From Sphingobacterium sp. FBM7-1 (GTDB lineage: Bacteria; Bacteroidota; Bacteroidia; Sphingobacteriales; Sphingobacteriaceae), in contig NZ_JAJEWJ010000001.1 in assembly GCF_020687765.1 (NCBI RefSeq), positions 496,001 through 560,000 on the forward strand: a DNA stretch of 64,000 nt. The letters run 5' to 3'. Under the pieces are notes generated by a model that was given only the letters and a program-made list of their open reading frames with translations, was not told the DNA's origin and did not search any database. Positions 56,392-64,000 of the stretch are shown here, piece by piece. The position numbers and the translations under genes were made by a program. Each line of letters starts with the position of its first letter. Positions within the stretch are counted from its first letter, which is position 1.

Positions 56392-59300
56392 ATGTTACCA
56401 CTTTATTTAAGCATCGAAGGATTATATTCTTATCAAGATAAACAAGAAATTGACTTTACGCATTTAACGGAAGCAGGCTTATTTGGTATTTTCGGCAAAG
56501 TGGGCTCTGGCAAATCCAGCATATTGGAAGCCATCAGTTTTGCTTTATACGGAGAAACGGAACGCCTTAACAAACAGGAGAAACGTGCTTACAACATGCT
56601 TAATCTCCGATCAGACAATGCCTGCATCGTCTTTGAATTTCTAAATTACGAAGGGCGGAAATTTCGATTTACAGCACAATGGAAGCGTAGAAAAAAATTT
56701 GAGGATACCAGCACCGTAGAACGCTATGCTTACGAATGGAAGGATGATGCATGGATTCCCTTAGCATCTAACGATGGAACCGCCGTCACCCAGCTTAGTT
56801 ATCCTAACTTTCGGCGCACGATCATTATTCCGCAAGGACAGTTTAAAGAATTCCTGGAATTACGCGGGAAAGACCGATCGGAAATGATGAAAGAGATCTT
56901 TAATCTGAACCGTTTTGACCTCGGCCCTAAGACCGCGTTATTGCAAAGGAAGAATAATAGCCGCTTAGAACAACTCAGCGGAGCGCTCTCTGGCTTCGAA
57001 GCGGTTAGTACGGAAACGTTACACGGGAAGAAGGAAGAACTCGACGCAGCACAACGCCAATTGATTTTGGTAAAAGAAGAAACGATGCTGTTGGAAAACG
57101 AAGTAGCGCAGCTTTCGGAAAGCAAGAAAGTAAGGGAAGAACTCCGTAAAAAGCAGGAGGAAGTTCAAGAATATTTACAGGAGCAGCCTCGCATCCTGCA
57201 ATTGGAAAAAGAATTGCAGACCTATGAAAAGACACAGGTGGCTTTCCGGGAAATCCTAAACACCACCCACACCTTAAATAAGGAAAAAGAACTGCTTACC
57301 CACAAAATTGAACAGCTAACAGTGCGCAAACAGGAAGTACTAAGTCGGCTCGAAAAGGAAGAGATCGAGTGGGAAAAAATAGCTCCGGATTTTCAACGGT
57401 TAGATGTATTTAAAGCCGAAGGTGAAGACTTACGTTTACTGATTGATATTGAAAAAGAGAAAAAAGAGCGAGAGACGCTCTACAAACGCCTACAAGACGG
57501 CAGACCCTATTTGTTAAAGGCTCAGGATGAAGAAAAACACGTCATGGTATCCATTGATACCGCAGAAAAGCGCTTGGAGGAGCTCAAAAACACCCGCGTG
57601 GATACCTCCGTATTGTTAGCGTTGGAAGCTTGGTATCAGGGCGATGAAAACATGCAGCATCATATAACAGAGCTAGAAACGCAGATTCAAAAAAACGGAC
57701 ACGAATTAGCGCAAATAGCCGAAGTATTTGAAAAACAAACGCTTGCAATAGATAAGTGGGAAGCGGATTTAATGCAAAAGGAAACGGATTTAAATAATCG
57801 GTTTGCGTCGCTGCAGCAGGAAGAAACTCATTTAAAGGTACAGGCGAAGCTGTCCGAATTCGCAGACAACTTAATCGAAGGGCAACCTTGCCCGCTTTGT
57901 GGTGCGTTAGATCATCCAACCCCGATGATGAACCAAAATATGGCGATCAAACTCCATGAAGTACTCGACAAACAGGCAGAAATCAAAGATCATTTACAGC
58001 AACTGAAAGCCAATCATCAGCTTTTAACGACAGCGTCGGTACGTCATCGAGAAAAAAACACCCAACTAGCCCAATTGGAGTCCGCTTTGACGAACTTGCG
58101 CGAAAAACGAAACCAACATCGGGCGGCATTTTGCTGGCCTGAATTTTCACCGACGGACAAAACGGACTTCCTTTCTTATAAGAATAAGAATCAGCTTGCT
58201 GAGACCCACATTAAATCGGGTGAAGTAGCTCTGAAGGACCTCCGCACCCAGTTACAGGCGACCCAAGCTAAAATAGAAAAATACAAAAGCACGCTCACCG
58301 AATTTGAACAACGTATGAGTGTACTCGATCAACTTATCCATTATAATCTCCAGCAAATCAAAACACTAAAAGAGGTTGATTATAAAGGGGTTGATGAAAA
58401 CATACTGCGCGACAAAAAAGCAGAAATAGAAAATAAAATCAACCTGCTAGAAAAAAGCCACGAACGCCTGACCGCTTCGATCCAATCCCTTAGGACCGAG
58501 TTTGCCCATATTAATGGCGAGCGAGGCGCATCAAAAGAACAATTCCAACAGCTTTATCAACAAATTAGTAGTAAGCAAGCTGAAATATCCGCTTTACTAA
58601 AAGAACATCGCTACAACGATATCGTAGAGGTGCAGCACATTCTTCAAAAAAACATGGATGTGGAACGTCTTCGTAAAACGATACAGGAATTTAACCTCCA
58701 CTTACAGATACTGCTACGTCAAATTGCCACCTTGGAGCAACGTATCGTTCACGACAACTACGACGAGTCTAACTACCAGGAAAAGACTACCTTTTACAAA
58801 TTAAAGCGCGAGGAAATGGAGTTGCAAATCCGTGTAACCGGTGCACTGGAAAAAGAGTACACCCATCTTCGTGTAGAATTTGAGAAAAAAGAAAAATTAT
58901 TAGAGGCCTATGAAAAGCTGTCGCTCCGAAAAAGTAATCTGACTACCCTAGAAAATCTCTTCCGAGGCTCGGGATTTGTCAATTACGTCTCTAGCATACA
59001 TTTGCAGGGACTTTGCGAAATTACCAATCAACGTTTTCACCGGTTAACGAAAAACAACCTCAGTCTTACCATTAACGAAAGCAACGAATTTGAGGTCGTA
59101 GACTTCTTAAACAATGGTTTTAGACGTTCTGTCAAAACCCTTTCGGGTGGTCAAGCTTTTCAGGCATCGCTCTGTCTTGCACTTGCCTTGGCAGAAAACA
59201 TCCAGTCTATGAACAAAGCAGATAAAAACTTCTTTTTCATTGATGAAGGCTTTGGCACGCAGGACCCGGACAGTATGAATACCGTCTTTGAAACTTTACA

Positions 59301-59427
59301 ATACTTACATAAAGACAACCGAATTGTTGGTATTATTTCACACGTAGAAGAGCTGAAGGAACGGATACCACGGGCTATTACCGTAGTAAATGATAACGAA
59401 AAGGGAAGTCAGTTACGGTATAATTGA
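56392..59427 (+). CDS. sbcC: Exonuclease SbcC (Rad50-type ATPase)
   Basis: A 1011-residue SMC-like ATPase. Walker A GKVGSGKSS is at 35-43. Long coiled coils cover about 170-480 and 530-850 and are joined by the zinc hook Cys500-Pro-Leu-Cys503 (QPCPLCGALDHP). The C-terminal lobe has the signature LSGGQ (917-921) and the Walker B stretch FFIDEGFGTQD. It pairs with SbcD to cleave hairpins and other DNA ends. Immediately downstream are two dispersed hairpin repeats, one 9 bases after its stop codon. Confidence 0.95.
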   Translation: MLPLYLSIEGLYSYQDKQEIDFTHLTEAGLFGIFGKVGSGKSSILEAISFALYGETERLNKQEKRAYNMLNLRSDNACIVFEFLNYEGRKFRFTAQWKRRKKFEDTSTVERYAYEWKDDAWIPLASNDGTAVTQLSYPNFRRTIIIPQGQFKEFLELRGKDRSEMMKEIFNLNRFDLGPKTALLQRKNNSRLEQLSGALSGFEAVSTETLHGKKEELDAAQRQLILVKEETMLLENEVAQLSESKKVREELRKKQEEVQEYLQEQPRILQLEKELQTYEKTQVAFREILNTTHTLNKEKELLTHKIEQLTVRKQEVLSRLEKEEIEWEKIAPDFQRLDVFKAEGEDLRLLIDIEKEKKERETLYKRLQDGRPYLLKAQDEEKHVMVSIDTAEKRLEELKNTRVDTSVLLALEAWYQGDENMQHHITELETQIQKNGHELAQIAEVFEKQTLAIDKWEADLMQKETDLNNRFASLQQEETHLKVQAKLSEFADNLIEGQPCPLCGALDHPTPMMNQNMAIKLHEVLDKQAEIKDHLQQLKANHQLLTTASVRHREKNTQLAQLESALTNLREKRNQHRAAFCWPEFSPTDKTDFLSYKNKNQLAETHIKSGEVALKDLRTQLQATQAKIEKYKSTLTEFEQRMSVLDQLIHYNLQQIKTLKEVDYKGVDENILRDKKAEIENKINLLEKSHERLTASIQSLRTEFAHINGERGASKEQFQQLYQQISSKQAEISALLKEHRYNDIVEVQHILQKNMDVERLRKTIQEFNLHLQILLRQIATLEQRIVHDNYDESNYQEKTTFYKLKREEMELQIRVTGALEKEYTHLRVEFEKKEKLLEAYEKLSLRKSNLTTLENLFRGSGFVNYVSSIHLQGLCEITNQRFHRLTKNNLSLTINESNEFEVVDFLNNGFRRSVKTLSGGQAFQASLCLALALAENIQSMNKADKNFFFIDEGFGTQDPDSMNTVFETLQYLHKDNRIVGIISHVEELKERIPRAITVVNDNEKGSQLRYN

Positions 59428-59435
59428 TTTTCTAT

Positions 59436-59546
59436 GTTCTTTTTTTCCTCAAAAAAGAACCAAAAAAATCGTCGCTTCAAATTTTTTGAGGAGAGGTGTA
59501 TTACTCAAAATGAATTTCTACATACCTCAAAAATTCGGATGCGACC
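59436..59546 (+). repeat. Dispersed two-hairpin repeat, clear copy after sbcC
   Basis: A small hairpin GTTCTTTTTTT (59436-59446) / AAAAAAGAAC (59451-59460), linker CAAAAAAAT, left arm CGTCGCTTCAAATTTTTTGAGG (59470-59491 region), loop, and right arm CCTCAAAAATTCGGATGCGACC (59525-59546 region). The outer ends are those of the other copies; the inner stem is different yet self-complementary. A further short hairpin GACCTT/AAGGTC follows (59543-59566). Confidence 0.7.
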
Positions 59547-59624
59547 TTAGCGGTTAAATGAAGGTCGTGTGCAATACATACCTGAAAGTGGCCAATGATA
59601 AACAGGTGATTATACCGTCAAAAC

Positions 59625-59780
59625 GACCTTATATTGTTCTGCGGTCATTTTTATAAGATTATTCCGTATAAAACAAAATTTTTGAGCAGAGCGAGTTTAT
59701 TTTGTTTAGGAATAAACGAAGAAAAAGAGCAGAACGATATAAGGTCATGACTTTTGCTTCTTTTTGTCAAGAAAAAGAAG
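59625..59780 (-). repeat. Related two-hairpin element, diverged copy upstream of ispD
   Basis: GACCTTATATTGTTCTGC (59625-59642) pairs with GCAGAACGATATAAGGTC (59729-59746) with one mismatch. Inside is a second stem (TTATTCC near 59659 with GGAATAA at 59709-59715). On the right is the small hairpin CTTCTTTTT (59757-59765) / AAAAAGAAG (59772-59780). The small hairpin and its CAAAA linker match the copy at 8305-8413, but the outer end lacks GTCGCTTC, so membership rests on architecture. It is tail to tail with the copy at 59436. An open frame running through it into ispD is not coding. Confidence 0.5.
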
Positions 59781-59800
59781 ATAAAATCTTAATTTGCAAC

Positions 59801-60499
59801 ATGCAAAATAAATATGCCATTATAGTTGCTGGCGGATCAGGAAGCCGAATGAAAAGTGATTTGCCGAAACAGTTTCTACTTTTGGAGGATAGACCCGTGA
59901 TGATGCATACTTTGGAAAAGTTTGCTAATTCCAAGAGTAAGCCACAATTGATTTTGGTATTACATCCCGATATGTTTTCCGTCTGGGAAGACTTATGCCG
60001 CAACCATCATTTTGAAATCCCCCATAGCGTTATTGCCGGTGGATACACGCGCTTTCAAAGTGTTCGGAATGGAATAGATTATATTGCAAAGCAACAGCCT
60101 GGGCTTTTAGAAAATACCCTTATCGCCATTCATGACGCTGCTCGTCCCGTTGTTACACCTACAATTATAGACAGCTGCTACGAACAAACGACACGATTCC
60201 AGGCCACTGTGCTTGCCGTTCGGAGTACCAATTCTGTGCGCCAAGGAAATGTTGTAGAAAATAAAGCGGTAGACAGAGAAAATATATGGATCGTACAGAC
60301 CCCTCAAACATTTCGAGGAGATCTCTTACATGAGGCGTTCCTGCAAGAAGAATTGCCGTCTTTCACGGACGATGCATCCGTGGTTGAAAAACTGGGCTAT
60401 AACATACATCTCATCCCAGGTGATTATAGAAATATCAAAATCACCTTTCCAGAAGACATCGCTATAGCCCAATTTTATTTAAATTCATTAACCAATTAG
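59801..60499 (+). CDS. ispD: 2-C-methyl-D-erythritol 4-phosphate cytidylyltransferase
   Basis: A 232-residue nucleotidyltransferase of the MEP isoprenoid pathway. AIIVAGGSGSRMKSDLPKQF (7-26) is the CTP-binding signature, IHDAARPVV near 112 and TDDASVVE near 189 are catalytic blocks. The ATG at 59801 begins directly before the signature; 33 upstream codons in frame belong to the dispersed hairpin element and have no family similarity. It provides isoprenoids for menaquinone and other quinones. Its last 4 bases overlap the stop of the convergent small membrane protein gene. Confidence 0.95.
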   Translation: MQNKYAIIVAGGSGSRMKSDLPKQFLLLEDRPVMMHTLEKFANSKSKPQLILVLHPDMFSVWEDLCRNHHFEIPHSVIAGGYTRFQSVRNGIDYIAKQQPGLLENTLIAIHDAARPVVTPTIIDSCYEQTTRFQATVLAVRSTNSVRQGNVVENKAVDRENIWIVQTPQTFRGDLLHEAFLQEELPSFTDDASVVEKLGYNIHLIPGDYRNIKITFPEDIAIAQFYLNSLTN

Positions 60500-60648
60500 G
60501 CCGCACCGCGTATCACACGTAATAGAATAGCAACAACGGCAATCACCAACAGGATATGGATAATACCTCCTGAAGCATAGCCACCGAAAAAGCTAACAGC
60601 CCAAATAATAACCAAAATTACTGCGATTAAATAAAGTATATTTCCCAT
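60496..60648 (-). CDS. lmo0937 family small membrane protein, 50 aa
   Basis: A 50-residue protein with two hydrophobic helices: residues 4-21 (ILYLIAVILVIIWAVSFF) and 30-45 (IHILLVIAVVAILLRV), separated by a glycine-rich turn (GGYASGG). This pattern, including the W-x-x-x-F-F-G ending of helix 1 and IHxLLVIA in helix 2, is that of the lmo0937/DUF5670 group, common in Bacteroidota but often missed by gene callers. Function unknown; often stress-linked by context. The gene overlaps the ispD 3' end by 4 bases on the opposite strand. Confidence 0.85.
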   Translation of the reverse strand: MGNILYLIAVILVIIWAVSFFGGYASGGIIHILLVIAVVAILLRVIRGAA

Positions 60649-60732
60649 GACTTATAAAAATTAGATAAATACATTTTTTATTATAGAACAGGAAATAATA
60701 AGAAAAGTTTTCTCTAGGTAAACGTTTTTCAG

Positions 60733-61503
60733 TTATCTCACCTCGATAACAAGGCCGTCATAGGCTAAGTAAATGCCCTTCGGAAGGGTCTCTTCTATCG
60801 CGGTGTGTTTGCCGAAACGGTGACTGATATGCGTCAGGTAAGTCGTCTTTGCTCCAATTTCCTCGGCAAACGCTATCGCTTCCTCTTTTGTAAAGTGGGA
60901 AATATGCGGCTCTTCTTGCAAAGCATTCACGACCAATACTTCTACCCCGTCCAGAAGCGCTTTTGATTCGTCCGAGACCGTTTTGGCATCCGTAATATAG
61001 GCAAAATTCCCCATTCGGAATCCCATAACCGGCATTTTATAATGCATGACCTCAAGCGGTAGAATATGCTGCTCACCTATAGGGAAGGCTTCTCCTGCGA
61101 CAATAGTTTTCAGTTCCAACCGCGGGACGCCGGGATATTTTTGTTCACCGAAAGCATAATAGAACTCCCGCATTAAGGATTCATGGGTGACCGTCGTTCC
61201 GTATATTGGAATAGGCCCTTGTTGTTGATAATTAAATGCACGCACATCGTCCATGCCAGCGATATGATCTTTGTGCGCATGCGTCACCAATACCGCATCC
61301 AACTGCCGGACATCCTCCCTCAACATCTGATAGCGAAAATCTGGTCCCGTATCCACAACGATTTGCGTGCCGTCGTCAAAACACACTAAAATAGAAGTAC
61401 GCAAACGCCTATCACGGGGTTCGGTCGATTGACATACCGTACAGCGACAGGCTATAACGGGCACACCCTGAGATGTTCCTGTACCTAAAAAAGTTATCCT
61501 CAC
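60733..61503 (-). CDS. MBL fold hydrolase, PhnP-like phosphodiesterase
   Basis: A 256-residue metallo-beta-lactamase fold protein. GTGTSQGVPVIACRC opens it, Cys-rich CRCTVCQ (19-25) is the extra zinc site of PhnP-type enzymes, HAHKDH (75-80) is the catalytic metal motif, and THISHR closes the site. PhnP cleaves cyclic ribose phosphates in phosphonate use, but there are no phn genes here, so another phosphodiester is likely, and the family is broad. The start is GTG at 61503, overlapping the stop of the preceding small gene in GTGA. Confidence 0.86.
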   Translation of the reverse strand: MRITFLGTGTSQGVPVIACRCTVCQSTEPRDRRLRTSILVCFDDGTQIVVDTGPDFRYQMLREDVRQLDAVLVTHAHKDHIAGMDDVRAFNYQQQGPIPIYGTTVTHESLMREFYYAFGEQKYPGVPRLELKTIVAGEAFPIGEQHILPLEVMHYKMPVMGFRMGNFAYITDAKTVSDESKALLDGVEVLVVNALQEEPHISHFTKEEAIAFAEEIGAKTTYLTHISHRFGKHTAIEETLPKGIYLAYDGLVIEVR

Positions 61504-61772
61504 AACGGAGCCTCTTCTTTCTTAACCAAGTTATAAAATGCCGTCTTTTTTTCATCTAATAGTGTCAGGTCTACGTCCATATCCCGTAATAATCGTATTA
61601 AAGACTGTATCCGGACTTCTAAATTCGAAAATCGATTAACGACAATAACGCGGGTGTTTTGAAGTACACAGGCGCCCGTCCGAAAAGAACCTTTTTCGTA
61701 CCGTATGTGATAACCCAGCGCAGCAAAAAGGTCTTCCAGTTTTCCTAAATTATGTTGAGTGAATGTTAGCAC
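61500..61772 (-). CDS. Conserved hypothetical protein, 90 aa
   Basis: A small alpha/beta protein with no family name that I know. The opening LTFTQHNLGKLEDLFAALGY, the central VIVVNRF and the helical C-terminus (LIRLLRDMDVDLTLLDEKK) look like a real, compact fold. The start is GTG at 61772. It overlaps the PhnP-like gene by 4 bases (GTGA), so the two are coupled, and similar small genes stand before PhnP-like genes in other Bacteroidota as far as I recall. Function unknown. Confidence 0.7.
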   Translation of the reverse strand: MLTFTQHNLGKLEDLFAALGYHIRYEKGSFRTGACVLQNTRVIVVNRFSNLEVRIQSLIRLLRDMDVDLTLLDEKKTAFYNLVKKEEAPL

Positions 61773-61818
61773 AAATCTAAATTATAAAACTTTATTCTAT
61801 TATCTGCTTGTTCCAGCG

Positions 61819-62784
61819 CTATTTTTTCCACACCACCCGTTGCAGATAATGCCGTATAAAACCTAAACCATAGGCGATCAGCTGCGTATAAGCAGCCAAC
61901 ACAGCCAGTCCGGCGACCTGTATACTCCGAGTAACAAACCAAGCGTGCAAAAACAATAAAAACGTGTAAAGGAAAAGTAACCTGTTGCCTATCCCGCTCC
62001 ATGTGGGTAATACCGGATTTAATAGCAGTAAACAGACTAACCCAATGACGAAAAAAGCAGGCAGCGCATGCACCAGTTTCAACTCGTTTGGAAAAAGCTT
62101 ATAAATATCAATACGCCCCTTGCCAAAACCATAGGTTTGTTTAAAGAATTGTGTAAAAGTCGCCCTGCGTTTATGATATACAAAAGCTTCCGGAATCAAT
62201 CCGACCCGGAAACCCTGCTGAATCATTCGGATACTAAATTCAATATCTTCCGACCGACGGGATAATTTAAAACCTCCCGTTTGTTCATACACCTTTCGAG
62301 ACAGCCCCATATTGAAACTCCGCGGATGAAATTGTCCGACGTGCTTTTTGTTACCACGAATCCCTCCCGTGGTAAACGGACTCGTCATGGCGTAGGAAAT
62401 CGCTTTCTGAATAGGCGTAAAGGAATGATGTGCCGCATCCGGTCCGCCAAAAGCATCCCAATTATCCCGGGCAATACCGGCAACGGCATTTTGAAGGTAA
62501 TGCGGAGGCACAATAATATCCGAATCAAAAACGATAAAATAATCGCCCTTTGCACGGGCAAAGCCGTAGTTGCGCGCAAAACCTTGTCCTTCATTTTGTT
62601 TCTCGAAATAGCGAATATCCAACCGATCCTGATAGCTTTCTACCATGTGCCTAGCTCCCTTATCCGAACCGTCTTCAACAACAATAACCTCAAATGAGGT
62701 GTATTTTTGTAGGGTTAACGATGCCAAAAGCTCGTCAATTTCCTGTGGCCGGTTGTACAAAGGAATGACAATCGAGAAAAACAT
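61819..62784 (-). CDS. Glycosyltransferase family 2 with C-terminal membrane helices
   Basis: A 321-residue GT-A fold transferase. FFSIVIPLYNRPQEIDELL is the opening, DSDIIVP near 92 is the DxD metal motif, GGPDAAHHS and RRSEDIEFSIRM (catalytic ED) follow. The last 80 residues contain about three hydrophobic helices, so it is membrane-bound. It would add a sugar to a lipid or surface glycan; donor and acceptor are unknown. It begins 3 bases after the other GT2 gene, a clear operon, with the 90-aa protein and PhnP-like hydrolase downstream. Confidence 0.88.
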   Translation of the reverse strand: MFFSIVIPLYNRPQEIDELLASLTLQKYTSFEVIVVEDGSDKGARHMVESYQDRLDIRYFEKQNEGQGFARNYGFARAKGDYFIVFDSDIIVPPHYLQNAVAGIARDNWDAFGGPDAAHHSFTPIQKAISYAMTSPFTTGGIRGNKKHVGQFHPRSFNMGLSRKVYEQTGGFKLSRRSEDIEFSIRMIQQGFRVGLIPEAFVYHKRRATFTQFFKQTYGFGKGRIDIYKLFPNELKLVHALPAFFVIGLVCLLLLNPVLPTWSGIGNRLLFLYTFLLFLHAWFVTRSIQVAGLAVLAAYTQLIAYGLGFIRHYLQRVVWKK

Positions 62785-62787
62785 AGG

Positions 62788-63738
62788 CTAGATTTCCTTT
62801 TCGATATGATATTGATTTCTTTCGGAAGAATTACGAGAGACAAGTTCTGCAATAAAACCCGTCACAAACAATTGCGTTCCGATTAGAATAGCCACCAACG
62901 ATAGGTAAAACAACGGCTGATCCGTAACATTACGATACACCGTCCCTTCCGCAATACTCCGCAGCTTTTCAAATATCAAATAAAAAGTGATAAAAAAGCC
63001 GATCAAAAAGCTCAGGACACCTATTGTGCCAAAAAAGTGCATCGGGCGTTTTCCAAATTTCCCCACAAAGAAAATCGAAAGCAAATCTAAAAAGCCTTTT
63101 ACGAAACGTCCGGGACCAAACTTAGTTGTCCCATATTTACGCGGATAATGCTTAACGATTTGTTCCTGTATATTCCGAAATCCAGCCCATTTAGCCAATA
63201 CCGGGATATAACGATGCATTTCCCCATAGACTTCTACGCTCTTTACCACCTCACGGCGATAAGCCTTTAATCCACAATTGAAGTCATGCAAATTATGGAT
63301 ACCCGACATCTGCCGTGTTACAGCGTTAAACAACTTGGTAGGAATCGTTTTGGTAATTGGATCGTAGCGCTTTTGTTTCCAACCGGAAACTAAATCGGCA
63401 CCACGATTTTTTATGCGGTCGTATAATTCCGGTATTTCATCCGGACTGTCCTGCAAGTCGGCATCCATCGTAATCACTACATCTCCTTGCGCAGCAGTAA
63501 AGCCTACATTTAAAGCTGCAGACTTCCCGTAATTTCTACGGAATTTAATCCCTACGATCTGCGGATGGTTCGCTTTTAACCCGTCTATAACCATCCACGA
63601 ACGATCCTTGCTACCATCATCTACCAAAATAATTTCATAGGCGAAACCATGTTCGTTCATGACCCGACGAATCCATTCGGTTAATTCCGGCAAAGACTCT
63701 TCTTCGTTATATAAGGGAACAACAACCGATATATCCAT
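62788..63738 (-). CDS. Glycosyltransferase family 2, DPM1/GtrB-like
   Basis: A 316-residue transferase from the ATG at 63738 (MDISVVVPLYNEEESL). The DxD-type motif is DADLQDSP near 95, and the NCGLKAYRREVV and NIQEQIVKHYPRKYG blocks are those of polyprenyl-phosphate sugar transferases such as GtrB, ArnC and dolichol-phosphate mannose synthase. Two C-terminal helices (HFFGTIGVLSFLIGFFITFY and FYLSLVAILIGTQLFVTGF) anchor it. It probably loads a hexose onto undecaprenyl phosphate for transfer across the membrane. An in-frame ATG 12 codons upstream overlaps the DUF4199 gene and is not preferred. Confidence 0.9.
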   Translation of the reverse strand: MDISVVVPLYNEEESLPELTEWIRRVMNEHGFAYEIILVDDGSKDRSWMVIDGLKANHPQIVGIKFRRNYGKSAALNVGFTAAQGDVVITMDADLQDSPDEIPELYDRIKNRGADLVSGWKQKRYDPITKTIPTKLFNAVTRQMSGIHNLHDFNCGLKAYRREVVKSVEVYGEMHRYIPVLAKWAGFRNIQEQIVKHYPRKYGTTKFGPGRFVKGFLDLLSIFFVGKFGKRPMHFFGTIGVLSFLIGFFITFYLIFEKLRSIAEGTVYRNVTDQPLFYLSLVAILIGTQLFVTGFIAELVSRNSSERNQYHIEKEI

Positions 63739-63739
63739 C

Positions 63740-64000
63740 TTATTCTCCATCTGGCTTAGATTGCCCTTCGCCATCTTGTCGGTCCAAATCGCGGGGTACC
63801 ATTAAAAAGGCAGGACGTTCCCGTTTTAAAATTGCCGCGAGAATAAGCGCAAAAATAAAATACATAATCAAGGCTACACCCAACCCTTTCAAATTTTGTC
63901 CAATAGAAAACTCTCGAAGTTCGTCTCGCTGTTTCTCTAGATCTGCCACTTGTTTATCGATCAAATCATCATCGGCTCCAATGCTTTCCATAGTCTCGAT
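63740..64000 (-). CDS. DUF4199-like membrane protein, C-terminal part
   Basis: The frame is open to the window edge, so the N-terminus is missing. The visible 86 residues show a charged, helical stretch (DDDLIDKQVADLEKQRDEL), one strong membrane helix (LGVALIMYFIFALILAAIL) and a polar tail. Both the layout and the position directly before a GT2 gene are typical of DUF4199 proteins in Bacteroidota. Only one base separates its stop from the GT2 start. Function unknown; the call is by pattern and context. Confidence 0.6.
   Translation of the reverse strand: METMESIGADDDLIDKQVADLEKQRDELREFSIGQNLKGLGVALIMYFIFALILAAILKRERPAFLMVPRDLDRQDGEGQSKPDGE

Noticed and set aside
59702..59800. N-terminal extension of IspD by 33 residues
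   Set aside because: The extension is basic, has no IspD similarity, and is encoded by the right half of a hairpin repeat. The ATG at 59801 begins just before the CTP-binding signature.

Overview
The window looks like a core chromosomal segment of a Bacteroidota bacterium, most likely of the Sphingobacteriaceae (Sphingobacterium/Pedobacter/Olivibacter type). The grounds are moderate G+C, TAnnTTTG-type -7 promoter elements instead of E. coli -10 boxes, weak or absent Shine-Dalgarno sequences, several Bacteroidota-restricted families (DUF4290, DUF4199, the Nudix-HTH NrtR group, a GreA/GreB-like factor, lmo0937-type mini membrane protein) and the futalosine route to menaquinone. No prophage, insertion sequence, CRISPR array or defence island was found.

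Layout. 1-4128: a catabolic operon (FAH hydrolase, SDR, UxaA-type dehydratase, RhaM-type mutarotase), probably for L-fucose or a related sugar acid, with a divergent AraC regulator. 4268-12434: a ClC-type channel, menaquinone genes mqnA and mqnE with a histidine phosphatase between them, an MsbA-like ABC exporter, and an aminotransferase-tyrA pair. 12447-14774: a histidine unit with its own promoter and a His-rich leader peptide, but only hisG and hisD. 14889-25759: type II NADH dehydrogenase, YceI, a five-gene minus-strand run (degenerate YgjP-like protein, atypical SDR, MFS exporter, EngB GTPase, UbiA prenyltransferase), an M13 peptidase lipoprotein, a PAS histidine kinase and an ECF-type sigma factor.

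26044-32416 is a self-regulated efflux operon (tetR, tolC-like, MFP, RND) whose operator covers its promoter. 32460-36134 is a glycolytic cluster: a Nudix-type regulator diverges from pfkA, a BadF-family kinase homologue with a damaged N-terminal motif, and gap. Then follow mnmA, two tRNA-Phe genes, metY, homoserine dehydrogenase, tRNA-Pro, another PAS kinase, small envelope and stress proteins, and lepA-folD. 47526-48060 is a non-coding block with hairpins and a five-unit 62-bp tandem repeat. After it come amtB with a coupled AraC-type DNA-binding protein, uvrD-DUF4290-murA, an Rdx-type redox protein, sbcDC, ispD, a PhnP-like hydrolase, and two glycosyltransferases preceded by a DUF4199 protein that runs off the window.

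The most unusual structure is a dispersed repeat made of two hairpins (a small A/T-rich one, then a larger one with conserved outer ends GTCGCTTC/GGATGCGAC). Its stems differ between copies but stay self-complementary. Three clear copies and two diverged ones lie between genes at 8134-8413, 39313-39409 and 59436-59780, and twice they form tail-to-tail pairs.
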